A stretch of 64,000 bases of DNA from NCBI RefSeq assembly GCF_001544755.2, contig NZ_FCOF02000010.1, positions 62,001-126,000 of the forward strand, read 5' to 3'. A program made the translations under genes and the position numbers. The notes under the pieces were generated by a model. It was not told where the DNA came from, did no database searches, and worked only from the letters and a program-made list of their open reading frames with translations. The first letter of the stretch is position 1; each line of letters begins with the position of its first letter. Positions 1 to 7,244 of this stretch are shown piece by piece. This stretch comes from Caballeronia catudaia. Its GTDB lineage: Bacteria > Pseudomonadota > Gammaproteobacteria > Burkholderiales > Burkholderiaceae.

Positions 1-623
1 GCGGCCACGGTCATTCGGACGTGCCGCCGGGGCCGTACACGATCGATCAGCTGATCGGCGACGTGATCGGCCTGATGGATCATCTGAAGATCGAGCGGGC
101 GAACTACTGCGGCCTGTCGATGGGCGGGCTGACCGGCATCGGGCTCGCCGCGCGTCATCCGGAGCGCTTCTCGCGCGTCGTGCTCTCGAACACCGCCGCG
201 CTGATCGGCTCGGACGCCGTGTGGACGCCGCGCGCCGCGAAAGCGCGCGAGCCGGGCGGCATGCCCGCGCTGACCGATGCCGTGATCGCGCGCTGGTTCA
301 CCGCGCCGTTCATCGAGCGCGAGCAGCTCGAGCTCGCCAATATCCGCGACGTGTTCCGCCATACGTCGGGCGACGGCTACGCGTCGAACTGCGAGGCGAT
401 CCGCGACGCGGACCTGCGCGGCGAGGCGAAAACCATCAGGCTGCCGGTGCTGGTGATCGCGGGCACGCACGATCTGTCGACGACGGCCGAGCAGGGCCGC
501 GAGCTGGCGGGCTACATCGAAGGCTCGCGCTATCTCGAACTGGACGCGGCGCATCTGTCGAACATCGAAAAGCGCGACGACTACACGCGCGCCGCCCTCG
601 ACTTTCTCGGAGAACAACAATGA
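1..623 (+). CDS. pcaD: 3-oxoadipate enol-lactonase, 5' end cut by window edge
   Basis: Hydrolyses 3-oxoadipate enol-lactone to 3-oxoadipate in the protocatechuate branch of the beta-ketoadipate pathway (cytoplasm). The frame is open from base 3 and reads GHGHSDVPPGPYTIDQL, the usual sequence shortly after the oxyanion region of PcaD, so roughly the first 60 residues lie outside the window. The alpha/beta-hydrolase nucleophile elbow GLSMGG is visible, followed by an Asp-containing GTHD segment and a late His in AAHLSN that would complete the triad. The stop overlaps the start of pcaC in an ATGA, so the two are translationally coupled. The same activity can occur as a PcaD–PcaC fusion (PcaL); here the two proteins are separate. 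Confidence 0.93.
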   Translation, partial: GHGHSDVPPGPYTIDQLIGDVIGLMDHLKIERANYCGLSMGGLTGIGLAARHPERFSRVVLSNTAALIGSDAVWTPRAAKAREPGGMPALTDAVIARWFTAPFIEREQLELANIRDVFRHTSGDGYASNCEAIRDADLRGEAKTIRLPVLVIAGTHDLSTTAEQGRELAGYIEGSRYLELDAAHLSNIEKRDDYTRAALDFLGEQQ

Positions 624-1003
624 CCGACGACGAACGCTACGAAGCCGGCATGAAAGTGCGCCGCGCGGTGCTGTCCGATGCGCACGTGGACCGCTCGCTC
701 ACGAACCGCACGGAATTGACGACGGAGTTTCAGAACTTCATCACGCGCTATGCGTGGGGCGAGATCTGGACGCGCGACGGCCTGCCGCGCCACACGCGCA
801 GCCTGCTCACCATCGCGATGATGGTCGCGTTGAACCGCGCCGAGGAGCTCGCGCTGCATTTGCGCGCCGCGAAGAACAATGGCGTGACGCAGGACGAGAT
901 CAAGGAAGTGCTGCTGCAGACCGCCGTGTATTGCGGCGTGCCGGCGGCGAATTCGGCCTTTCACCTCGCGCAGAAAATCTTCGACGAAGAAAGCAAGGCG
1001 TAG
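620..1003 (+). CDS. pcaC: 4-carboxymuconolactone decarboxylase
   Basis: A 127-residue protein of the carboxymuconolactone decarboxylase (AhpD-like) family. It decarboxylates 4-carboxymuconolactone to the enol-lactone that PcaD then hydrolyses. The family signature is clear: GEIWTRDGLPRHTRSLLTIA followed by EELALHLRAAKNNG and the helix ending in AVYCGVPAAN. Length is normal for a stand-alone PcaC. The ATG at 620 overlaps the pcaD stop, and a strong terminator follows at 1026–1060, so this is the last gene of its operon. Confidence 0.96.
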   Translation: MTDDERYEAGMKVRRAVLSDAHVDRSLTNRTELTTEFQNFITRYAWGEIWTRDGLPRHTRSLLTIAMMVALNRAEELALHLRAAKNNGVTQDEIKEVLLQTAVYCGVPAANSAFHLAQKIFDEESKA

Positions 1004-1025
1004 TCGCTGCTTCTGTCGGTCGACG

Positions 1026-1060
1026 AAAAGCCGTCTGCACAGGTTGTGCAGACGGCTTTT
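1026..1060 (+). terminator. Bidirectional intrinsic terminator
   Basis: Perfect 15-bp stem (1026–1040 with 1046–1060) with a 5-nt loop AGGTT. The arms begin AAAA and end TTTT, so it can stop transcription in both directions: pcaC from the left and the DUF3443 gene from the right. Confidence 0.9.
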
Positions 1061-1068
1061 CTGCATCT

Positions 1069-2370
1069 TCAGAACGCGTAGTAGGGACCAGCGCCCGCGG
1101 GCGTCGGCCGCCCGGAGAGCGCCGTAAACACGCGGCGTCCGTAGAAGAAGGGCAGACCCCAGTCGAAGTAGCCGCTGGCCGGTCCGGCGAGATTGTCGAA
1201 GGCGAAGTTGCCTGTGCCGAACAGCGCCGTCGATTGTGCGACCGTGAAGCTCACCGCGCTTTGCGCGCCGCTCGATGAGAGGATCGTCGCGGCGATTGTT
1301 TGCGGCGTCGACGGGCAGTACCACGCGCCGCAGCGGGCGAGTGTCGTCGATGGAAAGAAGACGCCGTTCGATCCGCTGTCGATGAAGCTCGATCCATATT
1401 GGCTGCCGCCGAACGCCGTCGTCACGTAACCGGTCGTCGAGCTCGACTTGAGCACGATCGCGGAGCCGAGCAGATTGTTCGACTGCGAGCCGATGCCAAA
1501 TGTCATCGTTCCCGTCACCGACGATGCGCCGCCGTCCGGCACGTTCGGCAACTCGATCAGCACGCCGTTGTTGTCGGCGGCGAAGTTCGCGACCGGATTC
1601 GTCACCTGCCGGGCGACCGCAAGCGTGCTCGCGACGCAGTTGCCCGAGATGCAACTGTAATACCAGCGCGGCATCGCGGACGCCGCGCAGCCCGCGCCGC
1701 AGTCGGCCGTGAACGGCCCGACGCCAAGAATGCCGTTGCCGCGCAGCGACGACGCGCTGAGCATCGGCAGGCCGGACTCGGTACAGTCCTGCGCGGTGTT
1801 CGGCGCGGCGCTATCGGCGATCAGTTGCACGGACGTCGAACTCGCGACGTGGCCGGCCATATGGACATCGGCCGCGCGCACCGTACCCCACGTATAGCCC
1901 GAGCCGAACACCGCACATTCCGCGACGACAGCGTTCGTGCCGCTGCCCGCGACGAGCGGCAGCGCGATCGACGGATCGAGCGCCGACGCCAGCACCCGCA
2001 GCCCGTGCGAACCGGTATCGACCTGAATATCGTCGATCGTCTGACAGGTGCCGGTGCCGGGCACGCAGATCGTCACGCTGGTTCGCAGCATGTTGCGCGT
2101 GTTGGTGGACGTGCGGGTGACCTCGATCGTCTGGACGTTGGGCGTCGTCGACTGCGGCACGGTGGTGTCGGCGTCCGGCGCCGATGCCGATGGCGATGGC
2201 GCGCTCGCGGGCGCGGCGGCGCTCGCCGAAGCGGGCGCGCTTGCCGCCACGGGCGCGCTCGCTTGCGCTGCCGGCGCGGCGGAGCCGCCATTCGAGCCGC
2301 CTCCGCCTCCGCCGCAGGCTTGAAGCAATGCGCAGAGCGCGATCGTCGAGAGTAGGGCGCGTGTCGTCAT
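1069..2370 (-). CDS. DUF3443 lipoprotein with pepsin-like aspartic protease motifs
   Basis: A 433-residue predicted lipoprotein. A lipobox (LLQAC, Cys19) is followed by a Gly run and an Ala/Ser/Pro-rich linker to about residue 75, so the folded domain should be tethered to a membrane facing the periplasm. Family knowledge: DUF3443, common in Burkholderia and uncharacterised as far as I know. In the sequence I see VDTGSHGLRV at 117–126, NGILGVG at 212–218, FIDSGSNGVFFP at 329–340 and a C-terminal GLPFFYGRRVFTAL near 405–418. In the same order and spacing these match the first DTG, the DGILGLG segment, the second D(T/S)G and the terminal hydrophobic–Gly segment of pepsin-family (A1) proteases. 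I infer a two-lobed aspartic protease fold. The ATG at 2370 is chosen because the longer frame upstream lacks a signal peptide and overlaps the DUF2844 gene, which ends 10 bp away. Confidence 0.88.
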   Translation of the reverse strand: MTTRALLSTIALCALLQACGGGGGGSNGGSAAPAAQASAPVAASAPASASAAAPASAPSPSASAPDADTTVPQSTTPNVQTIEVTRTSTNTRNMLRTSVTICVPGTGTCQTIDDIQVDTGSHGLRVLASALDPSIALPLVAGSGTNAVVAECAVFGSGYTWGTVRAADVHMAGHVASSTSVQLIADSAAPNTAQDCTESGLPMLSASSLRGNGILGVGPFTADCGAGCAASAMPRWYYSCISGNCVASTLAVARQVTNPVANFAADNNGVLIELPNVPDGGASSVTGTMTFGIGSQSNNLLGSAIVLKSSSTTGYVTTAFGGSQYGSSFIDSGSNGVFFPSTTLARCGAWYCPSTPQTIAATILSSSGAQSAVSFTVAQSTALFGTGNFAFDNLAGPASGYFDWGLPFFYGRRVFTALSGRPTPAGAGPYYAF

Positions 2371-2380
2371 CGTTATTCTC

Positions 2381-2845
2381 CTACTCGATGTCCGTCGTGC
2401 TGACGCCCGCCGGCAGCGCGCTCGCGAGCCACGCGCGGCCGCTGAATTCGCGCAGCCGCACGCGGTTCTCGACGACGAGATCGCCGTGCGCGACGCGCGC
2501 CTTATGCAATCCGGCATCGCCTGCGGATGCGTTCGCGGCTTGCCGGAACGTTTCGAAATACGCGCCGAGCAGCGACTTGACATCCGCCATCGCGGGCCCG
2601 CGCCAGGAGATCGCGTAGACGTCGCCGTGCGAATCCATGTATTCACGCACGACGATGCCGTGCGCGTCGGTCGTTTCGTGATATCGCACGAGTCCGCCCT
2701 GATGAAGCTGAAGCACCACATCGCCCTGCGACGCGCTCCCGGTGCGCCCGGTCGCGCCGAGTTGCGCATGGACGGACGATGCCGTGCCAATCGTGAGGAT
2801 GGTCAGGCCGATGGCAGCGTAGTAAGGAATTCTGATTTTCTTCAC
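2381..2845 (-). CDS. DUF2844 exported protein
   Basis: A 154-residue protein with a signal peptide (KKIR n-region, hydrophobic core, cleavage expected after SSVHA near residue 27). The mature part matches DUF2844, a short uncharacterised family that travels with DUF3443 in Burkholderia. Start is GTG at 2845, with a GGAG ribosome site just upstream. It is the promoter-proximal gene of a two-gene operon with the DUF3443 lipoprotein (10-bp gap). Its function is unknown; from position and export I infer that it acts with, or on, the lipoprotein. Confidence 0.87.
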   Translation of the reverse strand: MKKIRIPYYAAIGLTILTIGTASSVHAQLGATGRTGSASQGDVVLQLHQGGLVRYHETTDAHGIVVREYMDSHGDVYAISWRGPAMADVKSLLGAYFETFRQAANASAGDAGLHKARVAHGDLVVENRVRLREFSGRAWLASALPAGVSTTDIE

Positions 2846-2990
2846 TGACTTCTCTCCGTTAATTAGGACTCTTCTTATTTTTGAGATTGAATTTTAGTGG
2901 GAGAGAGAAGCGCGGCGATACGGAGGATCACTTACCCGCGGGTTACGTCCCAGCGCGGGAAAAACACAAAGTTCCTTATGAATCAGCAGG

Positions 2991-3055
2991 TTGCGACGAA
3001 TGAAAGAGCGAATTGCCAATTTTCATAAATGTCATAAATTGTCAATTCGTCGCAA
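2991..3055. repeat. 11-bp inverted repeat enclosing two AATTGNCAATT palindromes
   Basis: TTGCGACGAAT (2991–3001) is repeated in perfect inverted form at 3045–3055. Inside lie AATTGCCAATT (3011–3021) and AATTGTCAATT (3037–3047), each palindromic about its central base, with centres 26 bp apart. A 9-bp near-direct repeat TCATAAAT(G/T) is at 3023–3040. The second palindrome overlaps the -35 element at 3039–3044, a typical operator position. The binding protein is not known. Confidence 0.6.
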
Positions 3056-3067
3056 AGAGCCTTAAAT
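3039..3067 (+). promoter_or_regulatory. Sigma70-like promoter ahead of the candidate small RNA
   Basis: TTGTCA at 3039–3044 and TTAAAT at 3062–3067 with exactly 17 bp between. The start of transcription would be near 3074. The -35 lies inside the AATTGTCAATT palindrome, suggesting repression. Confidence 0.5.
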
Positions 3068-3073
3068 AGGAAG

Positions 3074-3171
3074 GACGGGTGCGGCATTTTGCTGTGCGCG
3101 GTCTGATTTCTGCGGCTAATGGCAACATGGTGATCGCCCGCCGACGAGAGGCCGCTCGGCCCTCTTTTTTT
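3074..3171 (+). ncRNA. Candidate small RNA (promoter to intrinsic terminator)
   Basis: About 98 nt between the promoter at 3039–3067 and an intrinsic terminator: GAGAGGCC (3146–3153), loop GCTC, GGCCCTCT (3158–3165, one bulged base), then seven Ts (3165–3171). No coding frame of quality lies between. bamC has its own promoter immediately downstream, so the transcript is better explained as a small RNA than as a bamC leader. An attenuated bamC leader remains possible. Confidence 0.42.
3146..3171 (+). terminator. Intrinsic terminator upstream of bamC
   Basis: Stem GAGAGGCC/GGCCCTCT with one bulge and a 4-nt loop, followed by a 7-T run. No annotated rightward gene precedes it, which is the main sign of an extra transcript here. 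Confidence 0.75.
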
Positions 3172-3198
3172 CACGGCGCAGCGCTGGACCGGTAAAAT
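3170..3198 (+). promoter_or_regulatory. Probable bamC promoter
   Basis: TTCACG (3170–3175), 17 bp, then TAAAAT (3193–3198). The start would be near 3205, giving a bamC leader of about 47 nt. Confidence 0.5.
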
Positions 3199-3251
3199 AA
3201 CGGGTTGATCCACGGAAGAACGCCCGTGGCGTAGCGGAAGGATTTTTCCAA

Positions 3252-4463
3252 ATGACAGATTTTCGTGTAACCAAGCGGATGGCTGCGCTGTTCGCCGTGG
3301 CTGGAATCGTGGCGGGATGCGGGTCGTCCAATCCCAATGCGTTCAATTACAAGAGCGATCAGCGTTCGAAGCAGGTGTCTCTCGCCGTGCCGCCGAATCT
3401 GCTCGACGAAGCCGCCGACCAGCGTTCGCTGCCGCCGCAGGGCGGTCAGGCCACGCTGTCCGATCTGCAGCAGATCCAGAAAGTCGCACCGAACGCGCCC
3501 ACGGTGGTTCCTCCGGTGTCGGGCATGCACGTTCAGCGCGACGGCACCGAGCGCTGGCTCGTCATCGACAACAAGACGCCCGATCAGGCATGGCCGCAGG
3601 TCCGCCGCTTCTGGCAAGAGCAGGGCTTTCTGCTCGTCGTCGATCAGCGCGACAAGGGCGTGATGGAAACGGACTGGAACGAAACCCATCCGCAGATTTC
3701 GGATGGCCTGATTCGCGATACGCTCGCGAAGGCGACCGGCAACTCGTACGTGACCGCCGAGCGCAACAAGTACCGCACGCGCCTCGAAGCGGCGCCCAAT
3801 GGCGGCACCTACGTGTTCATCAGCCAGAAGGGTATGCGCGAGGCGCTGACGGGCGTGAACAACGATTCGAGCCAATGGCAGGCACGTCCGAACGATCCGG
3901 CGCTCGAGAACGAATACCTGAAGCGGCTGATGTCCTCGCTCGCTCTTGCGGATCAACGCGTCGCTTCGAGTGGCGCAACGCCGCTCGACACGCCGGCTCC
4001 GGCTGGCAGCGCCGGCGCGCAGGGCGGGAAGGGCGGCGACGCGAAGGCGGCATCGGTCGCGGCGCAGAACGTCGCGCTGGCGGGGAATTCGCCGATCAGA
4101 AACGAGGTCGTGCCCGAGGCCACGACGTCGCAACTGACCTTGCCGGAAGCTTACGACCGGGCGTGGCTGCGTGTAGGTATCGCGCTCGATCGCGCCAATT
4201 TCACGGTGGACGACCGCGATCGCAACAAGGGCGTCTATTACGTGCGCTATGTGGACCCGACCGACAAGTCATCGGCGGAACAGGGTTTCTGGAGCCAGGT
4301 TTTCCACGGCCGCAAGGAAATGAAGGCGAAGCAGTACCAGATCAACGTGCGCGCTGTCACGGAGCAGCAGACGCGCGTCGCGATCGTCGACGACAAGGGC
4401 GACGTGGACGCGTCGCCGCAAGCGCGGCAGATCATGGCCTTGCTCGCCGACCAGATCAGCTGA
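3252..4463 (+). CDS. bamC: Outer membrane protein assembly factor BamC (NlpB)
   Basis: A 403-residue lipoprotein of the BAM complex, which folds beta-barrel proteins into the outer membrane. The N-terminus has a signal peptide and lipobox IVAGC (Cys23). After it comes the unstructured segment of BamC that contacts BamD, including LAVPPNLLDE, and then two helix-grip domains (about 85–200 and 280–400) joined by an Ala/Gly-rich linker. It is longer than E. coli BamC (about 344 residues), mainly because of that linker near residues 235–280. It is transcribed alone, with its own promoter and a terminator at 4491–4519. The dapA gene that precedes nlpB in enterobacteria is absent here. BamA lies at 57305 in the same window. 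Confidence 0.93.
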   Translation: MTDFRVTKRMAALFAVAGIVAGCGSSNPNAFNYKSDQRSKQVSLAVPPNLLDEAADQRSLPPQGGQATLSDLQQIQKVAPNAPTVVPPVSGMHVQRDGTERWLVIDNKTPDQAWPQVRRFWQEQGFLLVVDQRDKGVMETDWNETHPQISDGLIRDTLAKATGNSYVTAERNKYRTRLEAAPNGGTYVFISQKGMREALTGVNNDSSQWQARPNDPALENEYLKRLMSSLALADQRVASSGATPLDTPAPAGSAGAQGGKGGDAKAASVAAQNVALAGNSPIRNEVVPEATTSQLTLPEAYDRAWLRVGIALDRANFTVDDRDRNKGVYYVRYVDPTDKSSAEQGFWSQVFHGRKEMKAKQYQINVRAVTEQQTRVAIVDDKGDVDASPQARQIMALLADQIS

Positions 4464-4490
4464 TCGTTCTTCCGCGCACGATTTCAAACG

Positions 4491-4519
4491 AACCGCCTCC
4501 TTCGCGAGGCGGTTTTTTT
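4491..4519 (+). terminator. bamC terminator
   Basis: 9-bp stem AACCGCCTC (4491–4499)/GAGGCGGTT with a 6-nt loop, followed by a run of seven Ts. Confidence 0.88.
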
Positions 4520-4774
4520 GCGTCTTTTTTCTCGCGCAAACGATGGCCGTGAGGATCTTCGACACGCTCGGAAATGCGAGAGTCGTCCGTGAATTGCGCA
4601 GACAATTCTTTCCATTCGGAAATGTGCGCAAAAGCTTATAGAAATCGTCCAAAGGACAGTACATTGCATCAATGGCGCGACAGGCCGCCCGAACGTTCTC
4701 CCAGAGCGCGCTGATCCGGCGCGTCACAGCAGACAAACAGACGATTGGTTCGCCGTGCGCGAACCCCGATGGCC

Positions 4775-4806
4775 CCGTCGCCTATCCTCGTAGGGCGACG
4801 GTTTTT
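4775..4806 (+). terminator. First of two tandem intrinsic terminators
   Basis: CCGTCGCC (4775–4782) pairs with GGCGACGG (4794–4801), then TTTTT at 4802–4806. No protein gene lies between this and the bamC terminator, so it may end a small RNA. Confidence 0.7.
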
Positions 4807-4837
4807 GCCCGCGTTTCAACTGGAACGCGGGCTTTTT
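4807..4837 (+). terminator. Second of two tandem intrinsic terminators
   Basis: GCCCGCGTT (4807–4815) pairs with AACGCGGGC (4824–4832), then TTTTT at 4833–4837. It abuts the preceding hairpin directly. Confidence 0.75.
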
Positions 4838-4928
4838 CTTTGGCATCGGGATCCGCGCGTTTCAGCGTGCTCCGGCGCGCGCCGTTATGCTCCTGTTTTC
4901 ACCACTGCATTGAAAACAGGAGAACGTT

Positions 4929-5219
4929 ATGTCGGAAGTTGCCGTCGTCGCCATTCTGGTCGCGAAGCCGGGCAGGGAGGAGGAATTGAGGCAGGTGCTG
5001 GAGGCCAATGTCGAGCCGACGCGCAAGGAACCGGGCGCGCTGCAGTACGATTTGCACCGCGACATCAAGGAGCCGCGGCGCTTCATCTTCGTCGAGCGCT
5101 GGGAGAGCGAGTCCGCGCTCGCGAAGCACGGCGAATCGGCGCATATTCAGGCGTTCCGCGCCAAGTCGCCGGACCTGTGCGAGCACGCGGAAGTGCGCGT
5201 CGCGAGCAAGATCCTCTGA
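4929..5219 (+). CDS. Antibiotic biosynthesis monooxygenase (YgiN-like) family protein
   Basis: A 96-residue protein of the ABM dimeric alpha/beta-barrel family, whose members are cofactor-free quinol monooxygenases or small-molecule oxygenases. The order of elements is typical: a first strand EVAVVAILVAKPG, a helix EEELRQVLEANV, EPGALQYDLHRD and then FIFVERWES. The ATG has an AGGAG site just upstream. The gene stands alone, after two terminators, and its stop directly abuts the stop of the convergent gene on the other strand. The substrate cannot be told from sequence. Confidence 0.85.
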   Translation: MSEVAVVAILVAKPGREEELRQVLEANVEPTRKEPGALQYDLHRDIKEPRRFIFVERWESESALAKHGESAHIQAFRAKSPDLCEHAEVRVASKIL

Positions 5220-5480
5220 TCAGTGCGTTTCGTGCGGAACGTCGAGAATCAGGACGATGGTCCAGTCGGCGTCACCGTCGTGATGATACTGACGCTCCGC
5301 GACGATGAACGGCTGCTGCTTGCCGGCCGGCCCGAGAAAGAGCACGTCGCCTTCCACGGGCAGGCACTCGACGGGCGGCAGCGCCAGAAGCGCGTCCTTG
5401 TTCGCGTTGCGCGGCATCAGTTTTTCGATTTTGCGCGATGCCGCTTCGGTCCATTCGATATCGAGCTGGATATTGCTCAT
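5220..5480 (-). CDS. Hypothetical protein
   Basis: An 86-residue acidic protein I do not recognise. It has no signal peptide or membrane segment. A charged N-terminal part (EWTEAASRKIEKLMPRN) is followed by short beta-like stretches (GDVLFLGPAGKQQPFIVAERQYH and WTIVLILDVPHET), suggesting a small beta-rich fold. The ATG at 5480 is preferred over one 69 bp upstream because the extra residues look like leader sequence. Its stop codon abuts that of the ABM gene with no gap, so transcripts from the two strands must overlap at their 3' ends. Confidence 0.65.
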   Translation of the reverse strand: MSNIQLDIEWTEAASRKIEKLMPRNANKDALLALPPVECLPVEGDVLFLGPAGKQQPFIVAERQYHHDGDADWTIVLILDVPHETH

Positions 5481-5580
5481 GCTGTCGTTCGCACGGTGAG
5501 TGCGCTCCACGGTTGAATCGTTGAAAAGACGATGCGCAATGTAGCACACGCCGTGCTCCGGGCATGAGGCGCCTCGAACG

Positions 5581-5606
5581 AAAAAAGCGGCCCGGCGGCC
5601 GCTTTT
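5581..5606 (-). terminator. aceB terminator
   Basis: 10-bp stem AAAAGCGGCC (5583–5592)/GGCCGCTTTT (5597–5606) with a 4-nt loop; six As on the + strand at 5581–5586 give the U-run for leftward transcripts. Confidence 0.85.
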
Positions 5607-5633
5607 CTTCGTGCGCGAAAGCGTGCGAAACGC

Positions 5634-7244
5634 TCAGATTTCCTCGTACAGCGGCAGCGTCAGAAACTCCGTGAAATGCGCCGACGTCGACATTTCTTCG
5701 AAGATTTTCGCGGCGCGATCATACGGCTTCGTATCGGCGCCGGAAGCGCGGACACTTTGCTTCACCTTTTCCAGCTCGTCGACGGTGATCTCGCGCACCA
5801 TCGCGGCCGTGACCTTGCGGCCGTCGTCGAGCTTGCCCTTCGGCGAGCGAATCCACTGCCACACTTGCGAGCGCGAGATCTCGGCGGTCGCGGCGTCTTC
5901 CATCAGATTGTGGATCGGCACGCAGCCATTGCCCGCGAGCCACGAACCGAGATAGTGAATGCCGACGTTCACGTTGTTGCGCAGGCCCGCGTCGGTGATC
6001 GGCTCTTCCGGGCGGAAGTCGAGCAGATCGTGCGCGGTCACCTGCACGTCGGTGCGCTGCTTGTCGATCTGATTCGGCCGGTCGCCCAGCACCTTCACGA
6101 ACTCTTCCATCGCGACCGGCACGAGGCCCGGATGCGCGACCCAGCCGCCGTCGTAGCCGTCGCTGGCGTCGCGCGCCTTGTCGGAGCGCACGCCGCCCAT
6201 CGCGCGGTCGTTCGCGGCGGGATCGTTCTTGATCGGAATCAGCGCGGACATGCCGCCGATCGCCGGCGCATGGCGCTTGTGACAGGTCTTCAGCAGTTCG
6301 AGCGCGTAGGCGCGCATAAAGGGCGCGGTCATCGTGATCTTCGCGCGATCGGCCAGGCAGAAGTCCGTGTCGTTCTTGAACTTCTTGATCGCCGAAAAGA
6401 TGTAGTCCCAGCGGCCCGCGTTGAGGCCGGAACTGTGCTCGCGCAGTTCGTACAGAATCTCGTCCATTTCGAACGCCGCGAGAATCGTTTCGACGAGCAC
6501 CGTCGCGCGAATCGTGCCGCGCGCAATGCCGACGCCGTCCTGCGCGGCGACGAAGATGTCGTTCCACAGGCGCGCTTCGAGATGGCTTTCCATCTTCGGC
6601 AGATAGAAGTACGGGCCGCTGCCGCGCGCGATCAGCTCCTTCGCGTTGTGAAAGAGAAAGAGCGCGAAATCGAAGATGCCGCCCGACACGCGCTGACCGT
6701 CGACGCTCACGTGCTTTTCATCCAGATGCCAGCCGCGCGGGCGCACGATCAGCGTCGCGATCTTGTCGTTGAGCGTGTACGACTTGCCGTTCTGTTCCAG
6801 CGAAATCGTGCGGCGCACCGCTTCCTTGAGATTGATCTGGCCGACGATCTGGTTGTCCCAGTTCGGCGCGTTCGAATCCTCGAAGTCGGTCATGTACGAG
6901 TCCGCGCCGGAGTTGAGCGCGTTGATGATCATCTTGCGCTCGACCGGCCCGGTGATTTCGACGCGACGGCATTGCAGATCCTTCGGAAGCGGCGCGACGG
7001 TCCAGGCGCCTTCGCGGATCGATTTCGTCGCTTCGAGGAAGCCCGGGCGCTCGCCGGCATCGAGACGCTTGGTGCGCTCGACGCGCGCGGCCAGCAATTG
7101 CTGGCGGCGCGGTTCGAACTGACGATGCAGCGCGGCGACGAACGCGAGCGCCTCGGGCGTCAGGATGGTCTCGTAGCCGGGCTTGATGTCGGCCGAGATT
7201 GCCATGCCTTTCGGAAGCGAAAGTGAGTTCGATGGATGCGTCAT
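5634..7244 (-). CDS. aceB: Malate synthase A
   Basis: Condenses glyoxylate with acetyl-CoA to malate, the second step of the glyoxylate shunt. At 536 residues it is the size of isoform A. Recognisable family blocks include GADSYMTDFEDSNAP, VRPRGWHL and GYDGGWVAHPGL. The ATG overlaps the stop of the upstream haloacid dehalogenase gene by 4 bp, so the two are co-transcribed and coupled. A terminator follows at 5581–5606. The isocitrate lyase partner is transcribed separately at 9805–11112. Confidence 0.97.
   Translation of the reverse strand: MTHPSNSLSLPKGMAISADIKPGYETILTPEALAFVAALHRQFEPRRQQLLAARVERTKRLDAGERPGFLEATKSIREGAWTVAPLPKDLQCRRVEITGPVERKMIINALNSGADSYMTDFEDSNAPNWDNQIVGQINLKEAVRRTISLEQNGKSYTLNDKIATLIVRPRGWHLDEKHVSVDGQRVSGGIFDFALFLFHNAKELIARGSGPYFYLPKMESHLEARLWNDIFVAAQDGVGIARGTIRATVLVETILAAFEMDEILYELREHSSGLNAGRWDYIFSAIKKFKNDTDFCLADRAKITMTAPFMRAYALELLKTCHKRHAPAIGGMSALIPIKNDPAANDRAMGGVRSDKARDASDGYDGGWVAHPGLVPVAMEEFVKVLGDRPNQIDKQRTDVQVTAHDLLDFRPEEPITDAGLRNNVNVGIHYLGSWLAGNGCVPIHNLMEDAATAEISRSQVWQWIRSPKGKLDDGRKVTAAMVREITVDELEKVKQSVRASGADTKPYDRAAKIFEEMSTSAHFTEFLTLPLYEEI

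Larger units (their letters stand above)
2846..3251. other. AT-rich divergent intergenic region
   Basis: 406 bp between the leftward DUF2844 gene and rightward bamC. It holds an 11-bp inverted repeat, two copies of AATTGNCAATT, a sigma70-like promoter, a hairpin with a 7-T run and then a separate bamC promoter, each listed on its own. The stretch around 2985–3070 is much richer in A/T than its surroundings. No credible protein-coding frame is seen. Confidence 0.7.
4520..4928. other. Non-coding interval with tandem terminators
   Basis: 409 bp between the bamC terminator and the next gene. The only open frame (from an ATG at 4672) lacks protein-like composition and a ribosome site, so I do not call it. 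The notable content is two consecutive rightward hairpins with T-runs (4775–4837), which should end a transcript that begins inside this interval. A weak TTATAG/TACATT pair with 18-bp spacing lies at 4636–4665. Confidence 0.5.

Noticed and set aside
4672-4989. 105-codon frame on the + strand across the tandem terminators
   Set aside because: It runs through two terminators and into the ABM gene in another frame, lacks a ribosome site and is not protein-like.
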